Positions 31,189-36,409 of a stretch of 36,409 nt of DNA are shown here, one piece after another; the stretch's first letter is position 1; each line of letters begins with the position of its first letter. The stretch is taken from contig JANXTX010000213.1 of the NCBI GenBank assembly GCA_025352165.1, positions 1 through 36,409 of the forward strand. Reading direction: 5' to 3'. The position numbers and the translations under genes were made by a program. Source of the DNA: Caulobacteraceae bacterium. GTDB lineage: Bacteria > Pseudomonadota > Alphaproteobacteria > Caulobacterales > Caulobacteraceae. The notes under the pieces are model-generated. The model made no database searches. It saw nothing but the letters and a program-made list of their open reading frames with translations, and was not told the origin of the DNA.

Positions 31189-31206
31189 AACAGCCTTCCT
31201 CAGGCC
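31182..31206. terminator. Palindrome covering both stop codons of convergent genes
   Basis: GGCCTGA (31182-31188) pairs perfectly with TCAGGCC (31200-31206) around an 11-nt loop. The two arms contain the TGA of the plus-strand hydroxylase gene and the TGA of the minus-strand ptsN gene, so the hairpin is symmetrical to both. No T-run follows on either side. It may work as a bidirectional stop or mRNA 3'-end stabiliser. Confidence 0.4.
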
Positions 31207-31664
31207 GCGTCCGGCCGGGCGTCCTGCACAAGGAGCGCCAGAATTGCGTCACAGGTCCTAGCGTTCCGGAGTTGCTCGCGCAGACGCTTCTGGCGTAGCA
31301 GTCGCGAGACGCGCGCCAGAGCGCGGAGATGGTCGGAAGCCTGCCCCTTGGGGGCAAGCAGCGCAAACAACAGATCCACTGGTTCGTCGTCCACCGACCC
31401 AAAATCGACTGGTTTCTCCAGGCACACAAATATTCCGCGAATCCGGTCGAGCCCCGTAATCTGGGCGTGCGGAATCGCTACTCCATGTCCCAGGCCGGTC
31501 GGTCCCAGCGCTTCACGTTCCAACAGTGCGTCGAACACCTTGGGCGCCTTTAGCGCGCAAGATCTAGCGGCAAGCTCGGCAATGATCGAAAGCGCCTGAC
31601 GTTTGTCGGACGCCGCGACGCGTGGTGCTATCGCTCCGGCGTCAAACAAGTCACCGATAATCAT
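31200..31664 (-). CDS. ptsN: PTS-Ntr EIIA component (PtsN)
   Basis: This 154-residue protein is a normal-length EIIA-Ntr. The active-site His is in GHGVAIPHAQI (His66), with the expected flanking hydrophobic strands and a C-terminal ...LRDQL-like region. It is phosphorylated by the nitrogen PTS and regulates metabolism and potassium balance rather than carrying sugar. It follows hpf by 200 nt on the same strand, as in many proteobacteria, and is the end of the rnd-lpt-hpf-ptsN run. ATG 31664 begins MIIGDLF, the usual family start. The 200-nt gap before it holds no supported gene. Confidence 0.93.
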   Translation of the reverse strand: MIIGDLFDAGAIAPRVAASDKRQALSIIAELAARSCALKAPKVFDALLEREALGPTGLGHGVAIPHAQITGLDRIRGIFVCLEKPVDFGSVDDEPVDLLFALLAPKGQASDHLRALARVSRLLRQKRLREQLRNARTCDAILALLVQDARPDAA

Positions 31665-31864
31665 CGTCTGATCAATCTACTCATGGGCATCAAGACTCCG
31701 CCATGCCACGCAAATGCGTACTCACCGCCGCATTGCCATTGCCATGGCCTCGTAATCTGGAACGGAATATCTTGGATGGCGTCGCCAAAATCCAATTCGC
31801 GCTCTATATTCAATGGGTTATGAGTCCGGTTCAAGCCCTGCAAAGCTGCGGGGCGTTAGCTGGA

Positions 31865-32470
31865 TCAGTGTTTCGAGGTTGTGGTTCGTTCTGGATCGAT
31901 CCATCCAATGTTGCCATCCGGGCGACGATATACCACGGACAATCCGCCGTGTGCGGCGTTCCTGAACACGATTGCTTGAGACTCGGTCAAATCCAATTCC
32001 ATCACTGCCCCGGAAACGGTCAGGGTCTTCAGGGCTGAGGAGGTCTCGGCAATGATCATCGCCGCGGGTGGCGTATCGGGGTCGCCATTGTCCCAGGCTT
32101 CCTCCTCCGCGTCATCGCCGCTCCCCTTCAGCACATATAGCGACGCGGTCTCCGCCGCCTTCGCTGTAGCCGCAACCGTGTGGCTTTTCAGGCGGCGCTT
32201 GTACCGTCTGATCCGGGTTTCCACCTTGTGCAGCGCGTGGCTGAAGGCCGCGTGAGCATCTCCGCCGAGCCCATGGCTCTGCAGCATCTGTCCCGAAGCC
32301 AGAGTTACCGAACAGTCGACTCTGAAGCCATGGCCATCGCGGCTGATCACGACCTCGGCGTCACCGCCTCGCTCGAAATAGCGTCCGATTGCGGCCGTCA
32401 GCTCTTCGTCGATGCGCGTGCGCAAGGCATCGCCGACATCGACATGTTTACCTGACACTCGAACATGCAT
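31865..32470 (-). CDS. hpf: Long-form ribosome hibernation promoting factor
   Basis: This 201-residue protein has the S30AE domain (MHVRVSGKHVDVGDALRTRI...VVISRDGHGFRVDC) in the first 100 residues. A charged linker follows, then the C-terminal domain of long HPF (LTESQAIVFRNAAHGGLSVVYRRPDGNIGWIDP). Long HPF binds the 30S subunit and joins two ribosomes to form 100S dimers in stationary phase. ATG 32470 is the natural start. It lies 44 nt after lptB. In many alphaproteobacteria rpoN lies between these two genes; here there is no room for it. Confidence 0.94.
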   Translation of the reverse strand: MHVRVSGKHVDVGDALRTRIDEELTAAIGRYFERGGDAEVVISRDGHGFRVDCSVTLASGQMLQSHGLGGDAHAAFSHALHKVETRIRRYKRRLKSHTVAATAKAAETASLYVLKGSGDDAEEEAWDNGDPDTPPAAMIIAETSSALKTLTVSGAVMELDLTESQAIVFRNAAHGGLSVVYRRPDGNIGWIDPERTTTSKH

Positions 32471-32514
32471 GGGCTACCAACCTGTTACGCGGACGTGAAA
32501 ATCTATCGCCGTCA

Positions 32515-33288
32515 TCAGCCGAACCGATCGCCGAGATAGACCCTGCGCACTTCCGGATTGGCTAGAATTTCGTCCGGAGAACCCTCGAAGAGAACCTCAC
32601 CGGCATGGATAATAGACGCGCGGTCGATGATATCCAGGGTTTCCCGAACATTGTGGTCGGTAATCAGGATGCCAATTCCCCGTTTGCGCAGATAGCCGAT
32701 CACGTCGCGGATATCGGCAATGGCTAAAGGGTCGATGCCGGCGAATGGCTCGTCCAGCAGCATGAATGATGGCTCGCTTGCCAGAGCTCGGGCGATTTCA
32801 ACGCGTCGCCGCTCGCCTCCTGAAAGCGAGACCGCTGGGGAAATCCGCAGATGGTCGATATGCAATTCCTCAAGCAACTGGGTTGTGATCGACCTGATTT
32901 TTTCTCTGCGTGGTTCGCGCATCTCAACCACTGCCATAATGTTCTGTTCCACCGTCATGCCGCGAAAAATCGATGTCTCCTGCGGCAGATACCCCAGTCC
33001 TTCGCGGGCGCGCTGGTACATTGGCTGGTTGGTGATGTCCTCGCCATCCAGGTAAATCGCGCCGTAGTCGGCGGCGATCAGGCCTGTGATCATATAGAAG
33101 CATGTGGTCTTGCCAGCGCCGTTTGGCCCGAGAAGTCCGGCGACCTCGCCTCGCGCAAGATGCAGGCTCACCCCCTTCACGACCGGCCGGCCACGAAATG
33201 ATTTTCCGATCCGATCGACGATCAGGCCGGAGCCCGGTGGCGGCGGCATGACGGACGACCAGGCGGTCGATTCCAGTGCGTCTTTCAC
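32515..33288 (-). CDS. lptB: Lipopolysaccharide export ATPase LptB
   Basis: This 257-residue ABC ATPase has Walker A GPNGAGKTT, the LptB-type Q-loop region LPQETSIFRGMTVEQN, signature LSGGERRRVEIARA, Walker B FMLLDEPFAGIDP and switch His in TDHNVRET. It drives LPS transport with LptF/G from the cytoplasmic side. The start is set at GTG 33288, which has GAGG 5 nt upstream and begins 8 nt after the lptA stop. Longer frames read into lptA, and ATG 33249 is a shorter option. The N-terminal extension of about 20 residues before the ABC fold is not unusual in alphaproteobacteria. Confidence 0.94.
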   Translation of the reverse strand: MKDALESTAWSSVMPPPPGSGLIVDRIGKSFRGRPVVKGVSLHLARGEVAGLLGPNGAGKTTCFYMITGLIAADYGAIYLDGEDITNQPMYQRAREGLGYLPQETSIFRGMTVEQNIMAVVEMREPRREKIRSITTQLLEELHIDHLRISPAVSLSGGERRRVEIARALASEPSFMLLDEPFAGIDPLAIADIRDVIGYLRKRGIGILITDHNVRETLDIIDRASIIHAGEVLFEGSPDEILANPEVRRVYLGDRFG

Positions 33289-33295
33289 GGGCGCC

Positions 33296-33886
33296 TCATG
33301 ATTTTGGAGTCCCGGATTTGGAATCATCTTGATTGGGATAGAATACCCCGCGCACGCGGCCAAGTTTGCGTGGGCCCGCGGTGTCGGACTCCATCTTTGC
33401 GTCGCGTGTGGAAATCGTTAGCGTCAACTTGTCGCCCCGGGCGACGTCGTTCCCCTGCACTATGATCACGTTTCCTGTAATGACCACTTCGTCCTGGGAC
33501 TGAGAATAGACCGCGTGATCGCCACGGGCGTTCTGGTCGGGGGTGACATAGTAGACGTTACCGTCGGCAACGATGCGATCGACGCCACCACAGGTCTGTC
33601 GTCCATTGGCGTCGACGCCCTTGGGGGTCGAATAGACTGTGATCGTGTCGGCACGCAGACGAGCTTTATCCTGAACCGCCTCGGCGGCGCCTCGCCAGAT
33701 GGTAAGGCATTTGGAGTTGGTCACTTCTGCTTCGTTGGCGGTGATGTCTATCGGAGCCTTGGATTTCGTGTCGACCTGTGAGCGCGCGGCGGACCCACCG
33801 GCCATCAGCGTCATGGCCGCCAGGACCGCATAAACCGTTGGTGCAGGAAAAGTCCGGATCATGCGTTCAATTGTCCTCTCGATCAT
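33296..33886 (-). CDS. lptA: LPS export periplasmic protein LptA
   Basis: This 196-residue protein has a signal peptide (VYAVLAAMTLMAGGSAARSQ) and the OstA-type beta-jellyroll pattern: PIDITANEAEV, TIWRGAAEAVQDKARLRADTITVY, IVADGNVYYVTPDQNARGDHAVY and EVVITGNVIIVQGNDVARGDKL. It forms the periplasmic bridge that carries LPS to the outer membrane. It lies between lptC and lptB in the usual order. ATG 33886 is used; ATG 33862 (MIRTFPAPT) is an in-frame alternative with a shorter signal peptide. Confidence 0.92.
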   Translation of the reverse strand: MIERTIERMIRTFPAPTVYAVLAAMTLMAGGSAARSQVDTKSKAPIDITANEAEVTNSKCLTIWRGAAEAVQDKARLRADTITVYSTPKGVDANGRQTCGGVDRIVADGNVYYVTPDQNARGDHAVYSQSQDEVVITGNVIIVQGNDVARGDKLTLTISTRDAKMESDTAGPRKLGRVRGVFYPNQDDSKSGTPKS

Positions 33887-33909
33887 CGCAGCCGACGATC
33901 CGATTGACC

Positions 33910-34527
33910 TTAGTGCTGATTCAGCCGCGCGTGAACGCCGCCCTTGAAAACGAGCCGATCGCCTTTGTCATAGACATCGAACTTGTTGGATTTGAGATCG
34001 CCCAGCGGTGTTTGGCTGGCTAGCGGAGCTCCCCCGACGACCTCGCCTGTGTGCGTGTTTACCGTGGCCTCGTCAGTCGCGAAATTCGACTGTTTGGCAT
34101 TGTTGGCGCGAACATGTCCTTTCAGGAACAGGATGCGCGTGTCCTCGTGATAGACGCCGGAATCGGCTGTGAGCGTCGAAGGATGAAGCCCGTTTACGTC
34201 GAGAGTTACTGTAGGATAATTCAACAATACGGTCTGAAAGGAGGCCTCGTCGCGCGATGCCTGCCGGGCGCCGAGCGTATAGGCGCGACCTTGCGAATCA
34301 CGGCCAAAGAAGTGTGGGTTGACCATCCGGATAGGGGTGGACGCATCGTTGTGAGCGGCCGCCTGCCGCCGGACGGCGTGGGCGACGACAAGCGTCACCA
34401 GCAACCCGATGACCCCCAGCATGATCATCGGCAGAAACACTCTCAGAATTCTGACCAGCAGGCTGTGCGCCCGTGGCTTGCCGCGGGGCAGTCGACCGAG
34501 CGTCGCTACGAATGGTGCGTCAGCCAT
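33910..34527 (-). CDS. lptC: LPS export inner-membrane protein LptC
   Basis: This 205-residue protein has a cytosolic N-terminus, one membrane helix (ILRVFLPMIMLGVIGLLVTLVVAHAV) and a periplasmic OstA-like domain with NPHFFGRDSQGRAY, LTADSGVYHEDTRILFLKGHV and NKFDVYDKGDRLVFKGGV. It joins the LptB2FG complex to LptA. The start is set at ATG 34527 (MADAPFVATLG), which overlaps the rnd stop by 8 nt; a longer frame reads further into rnd. The gap to lptA is 23 nt. Confidence 0.92.
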   Translation of the reverse strand: MADAPFVATLGRLPRGKPRAHSLLVRILRVFLPMIMLGVIGLLVTLVVAHAVRRQAAAHNDASTPIRMVNPHFFGRDSQGRAYTLGARQASRDEASFQTVLLNYPTVTLDVNGLHPSTLTADSGVYHEDTRILFLKGHVRANNAKQSNFATDEATVNTHTGEVVGGAPLASQTPLGDLKSNKFDVYDKGDRLVFKGGVHARLNQH

Positions 34528-35137
34528 GCGCGAAGATGTCAATTTCGTCCCAACCGCCGACATCCAGGGCGGCGCGGTGGGGCAGAAAGTCAAAACAGGC
34601 CTTGGCGAACTCCATGCGGCCTTCCCGAACCAGCATGTCGTCGAGACGCGACTTCAGGGTGTGCAGATTGAGAACGTCGGACGCGGCATAGGAGAGCTGC
34701 TCGGGCGAAAGCCGATTGGCGCCCCAATCGGAACTCTGCTGGGCCTTGGAGATGTCGATACCGAGCAACTCGCGTGTCACATCTTTCAGCCCATGGCGAT
34801 CAGTATAGGTTCTCGCCAGCTTCGATGCGATTTTGGTGCAGTAGACAGGCGTCGTGACAACTCGCAGGTGCAACTGGAACATCGCAATATCGAACCGCCC
34901 AAAATGAAAAATCTTGAGAATTTCGGGCGCGGTCAGAAGTTTCTTGAGCACGGGCGCGTCATAGCCCGGCCGGTCCAGTTGCACGATATGCGCGTCTCCA
35001 TCGCCGCAGCTCAGCTGGACGACGCATAGCGGATCGCGGCCAAGGCGTAGCCCCATCGTTTCCGAGTCGATGGCGACAGACTCCGAGCCGGCGAACAGCC
35101 CCTCGGGAAGATCGCCTTTGTGCAGATGGTGAGCCAA
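34520..35137 (-). CDS. rnd: RNase D-like 3'-5' exoribonuclease (short form)
   Basis: This 205-residue protein has the three DEDD exonuclease motifs: AIDSETMGL (Exo I), HFGRFDIAMF (Exo II) and LSYAASDVLNLHTL (Exo III, Tyr version). It has no HRDC domain, as is usual for the short alphaproteobacterial form found before lptC. It trims the 3' end of stable RNA precursors. No ATG fits; TTG 35137 is the first start, giving MAHHLHKGDLPEGLF. It is the first gene of the rnd-lptCAB-hpf-ptsN operon. The intergenic stretch upstream is where the mobile element begins, so its promoter may lie close to the integration site. Confidence 0.92.
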   Translation of the reverse strand: MAHHLHKGDLPEGLFAGSESVAIDSETMGLRLGRDPLCVVQLSCGDGDAHIVQLDRPGYDAPVLKKLLTAPEILKIFHFGRFDIAMFQLHLRVVTTPVYCTKIASKLARTYTDRHGLKDVTRELLGIDISKAQQSSDWGANRLSPEQLSYAASDVLNLHTLKSRLDDMLVREGRMEFAKACFDFLPHRAALDVGGWDEIDIFAHG

Positions 35138-35280
35138 TGGATTCGATGATCTCCAGCGGATTCGCCTATTGTCGGTTCTCGCCGCTGCCCGAGGGATTTA
35201 GGATTTCCTGGGGCGTCGAACAAGCCGGCGCCGGAACTTTGCGCAGCCCCGCGCCTTGCCCCGCAATCACCTGCGGGACT

Positions 35281-35300
35281 TGGTGCCAGGAAAGGACTCA
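35281..35300 (-). other. tRNA 3'-end fragment, candidate att site
   Basis: On the minus strand this reads GAGTCCTTTCCTGGCACCA, which fits tRNA positions 57-76: R57-A58-N59-Y60-C61, a T-stem 3' strand, a 7-nt acceptor strand, A73 and CCA. The match stops exactly where TTC of the T-loop should follow, so the rest of the tRNA is absent. This is the usual form of an attachment site left by an element that integrates into a tRNA gene. The intact tRNA should be at the other end of the element, beyond the window. Confidence 0.5.
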
Positions 35301-35355
35301 CGACTCTACCATAAGACATTGAAATACTTACTCATTATTTGTTTGATGATGGGAG

Positions 35356-35375
35356 TGACCCCCAAAATGACCCCC
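35356..35375 (+). repeat. Two direct repeats TGACCCCC, 12 nt apart
   Basis: TGACCCCC occurs at 35356-35363 and 35368-35375 with AAAA between. It lies about 55 nt inside the candidate att site, where integrases and excisionases often bind short direct repeats. It could be an arm-type site; the protein is not known. Confidence 0.45.
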
Positions 35376-35766
35376 GCCAAACGAATCTGCTACCGAGCCT
35401 GTTAACGAAAAGACGGTCTTGGGGCCGGTCTCACTTTGCGTATCAACGCTCACGCCGTTACCCGACGAAGGACAACAGCGCCTGACGTTCCGAATCCATT
35501 CCACACATTTGTATAAATATTAATTCAAATGAATGACGATTATTATGAAGAAACGATAAAGTGTTTATCTAAAATGTTGAATGTAATGTTGCAAATATTA
35601 ATATATAAGCCAATAAGGTTTCAATAAAACGAGCGCTGAATTTCTCGTAATCTGCCCAAACAATTTCAGGGCCCCTCTGGGAGAAGAAATTTCCTGCTTG
35701 GACACTTGCGCACACTGGCGACTCGTGGCACATGCGCTTGTGTAGCCTTTCAAAGTGAGGCTCATC

Positions 35767-35796
35767 CACCGGCAAGGCCGGTGCCCGCTAGGCGGG
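35767..35796 (+). ncRNA. Two abutting perfect hairpins, candidate structured leader RNA
   Basis: CACCGGC-aag-GCCGGTG (35767-35783, 7-bp stem) is followed without a gap by CCCGC-tag-GCGGG (35784-35796, 5-bp stem). Both have 3-nt loops. They lie in a GC-rich stretch running from about 35755 to the start codon at 35914 of the AlpA-like gene. The arrangement suggests an RNA with stacked helices, such as a leader or small RNA. No known RNA family is recognised. Confidence 0.35.
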
Positions 35797-35913
35797 GCTC
35801 ATGGGGCGGTGAGTGGCGGCGGCGAAGCAAAAGCCCTTGGGGCGGCGACGCGTCCAACCTGTGTCCGACGCTTCCGACGAACGCAGGCAGCAATCCTCCC
35901 TGGAGATTCAGCC

Positions 35914-36174
35914 ATGCCCGACACCATCCAAGAAACACCGCGCCTTATCGATTTCAAAGAATTGAGTCGCTTAACCACCCTACGTCGCTCGGCTCTCTAC
36001 GAGCGAATCAACGTCGGCGAGTTCCGCCCGATCAAGCTTGGCCGAAAGACTGTTTTTGCAGAGTCCGAAGTCCGCGAATGGGTGAAAGCCCAAATGACTA
36101 GGGCGGAGGTCCGCGCTTTGTCAACTTCTGATCGCGCCAGCGGGTGCGTCAGTCAATCGGCGACCGTGCCATGA
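35914..36174 (+). CDS. AlpA/excisionase-like winged-helix DNA-binding protein
   Basis: This 86-residue protein has RLIDFKELSRLTTLRRSALY, a helix-turn-helix of the AlpA/Xis/MerR-like type, followed by FRPIKLGRKTVFAESEVREWV, the wing and Trp that are typical of prophage and ICE AlpA proteins. Such proteins activate or direct excision of integrated elements, or regulate their genes. ATG 35914 has TGGAG 9 nt upstream. A longer frame from 35755 would cover the hairpin region and lacks family similarity. The stop overlaps the next gene (ATGA). Composition is less GC-rich than the chromosome to the left. Confidence 0.88.
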   Translation: MPDTIQETPRLIDFKELSRLTTLRRSALYERINVGEFRPIKLGRKTVFAESEVREWVKAQMTRAEVRALSTSDRASGCVSQSATVP

Positions 36175-36409
36175 ATTATCCGATCACTTTCAAGGGCTAC
36201 GACTTGAACGCGATGGCTAAAGACCTTCGCGTCATTGTCGAAGCTCCTGGATTGCCGGTGGATGATTTCAGTGAGCCAGATCGCGCTTGGTTTTATGAAA
36301 ATCCCACCCGCATGGTTAGGCTTCGGAATTTCAGGGCACGCACTTTTGACGGTGTTAGGTCGCTGTTTTTTCCAGAAGATGATCGCGACCATTGGGTGTT
36401 GGTATTCCG
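36171..36409 (+). CDS. Unknown protein of the integrated element (runs off the window)
   Basis: The frame starts at ATG 36171, overlapping the stop of the AlpA-like gene, and stays open to the end of the window, giving at least 79 residues. It starts MNYPITFKGYDLNAMAKDL and contains WFYENPTRMVRLRNFRARTF, which recalls short proteins of plasmids and integrative elements with a 'DR-WF--NP-R-xRxR' pattern. No function can be assigned. Coupling to the AlpA-like gene suggests a role in the same element. Confidence 0.65.
   Translation, partial: MNYPITFKGYDLNAMAKDLRVIVEAPGLPVDDFSEPDRAWFYENPTRMVRLRNFRARTFDGVRSLFFPEDDRDHWVLVF

Larger units (their letters stand above)
35138..35913. other. 776-nt region without a supported gene at the edge of an integrated element
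   Basis: From left to right it holds GC-rich sequence with a CCCGCA/TGCGGG hairpin (35260-35277), a tRNA 3'-end-like sequence (35281-35300), paired TGACCCCC repeats (35356-35375), an AT-rich stretch (about 35490-35640) and two abutting hairpins (35767-35796). No integrase frame is present. The change from conserved operon to mixed-composition sequence near 35300 is sharp. Confidence 0.5.

Noticed and set aside
31661-31843. Minus-strand frame of 60 codons between hpf and ptsN
   Set aside because: There is no binding site or recognisable sequence; it is probably untranslated spacer.
35260-35300. Complete tRNA gene
   Set aside because: Only positions 57-76 of a tRNA can be matched; no D-arm, anticodon arm or 5' acceptor strand follows.
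36153-36392. Minus-strand frame of 79 codons at the right end
   Set aside because: The plus-strand frame from 36171 overlaps the AlpA-like stop and has a more natural protein sequence.
1-36409. CRISPR array
   Set aside because: No regularly spaced repeats of suitable length and no cas-like genes were seen.

Overview
The window looks like chromosomal DNA of a GC-rich alphaproteobacterium. The evidence is the rnd-lptC-lptA-lptB-hpf-ptsN gene order at the right end, a complete Tad/Cpa pilus locus with alphaproteobacterial-style CpaB, CpaC, CpaE and CpaF, a FixL/FixJ-type two-component pair, and frequent ATGA/GTGA start-stop overlaps. The genus cannot be fixed from sequence reading alone.

Layout. 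(1) 1-392: the 3' end of an ISAs1-family insertion sequence. (2) 421-10080: a cell-surface glycan region with four large GT-C-type membrane proteins (minus at 533 and 4260, plus at 2583 and 8272), a GtrA-like flippase and a COG1232-type FAD oxidoreductase. (3) 10035-15216, minus strand: a pseudopilin block. A TadG-like protein, two TadE-like proteins and a vWA-containing TadG-like protein follow a degenerate receiver gene and a likely 40-residue membrane microprotein. A decayed copy of the 3' end of the neighbouring GT-C gene lies between two of the TadE genes. (4) 15392-18413, plus strand: a membrane PAS histidine kinase overlapping a FixJ-type regulator. (5) 19040-31188, plus strand: the Flp pilin with a strong terminator behind it, then cpaB, cpaC, a small CpaD-like lipoprotein, a receiver-CpaE fusion, cpaF, tadB, tadC, two TPR proteins, the prepilin peptidase, an ICMT-like methyltransferase and a fatty-acid-hydroxylase/sterol-desaturase family protein, many with overlapping ends. 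(6) 31200-35137, minus strand: rnd-lptC-lptA-lptB-hpf-ptsN, without rpoN at its common place between lptB and hpf. (7) 35281 to the end: the edge of what looks like an integrative element. It has a 20-nt sequence matching a tRNA 3' end, short direct repeats, an AT-rich stretch, two abutting hairpins, an AlpA/excisionase-like regulator and an unknown gene that runs off the window.

How it may work together. The most notable feature is that CpaE, the protein that places the Tad machine in the cell, carries an extra N-terminal FixJ-type receiver. A hand alignment puts it about 79% identical to the receiver of the stand-alone FixJ-like regulator encoded 4 kb upstream, and it keeps the residues needed for phosphorylation. 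One membrane kinase could therefore control both pilus transcription (through the FixJ-like protein) and pilus assembly or position (through CpaE). That is an inference. The fusion, the paralogy and the conserved residues are read directly from the sequence.
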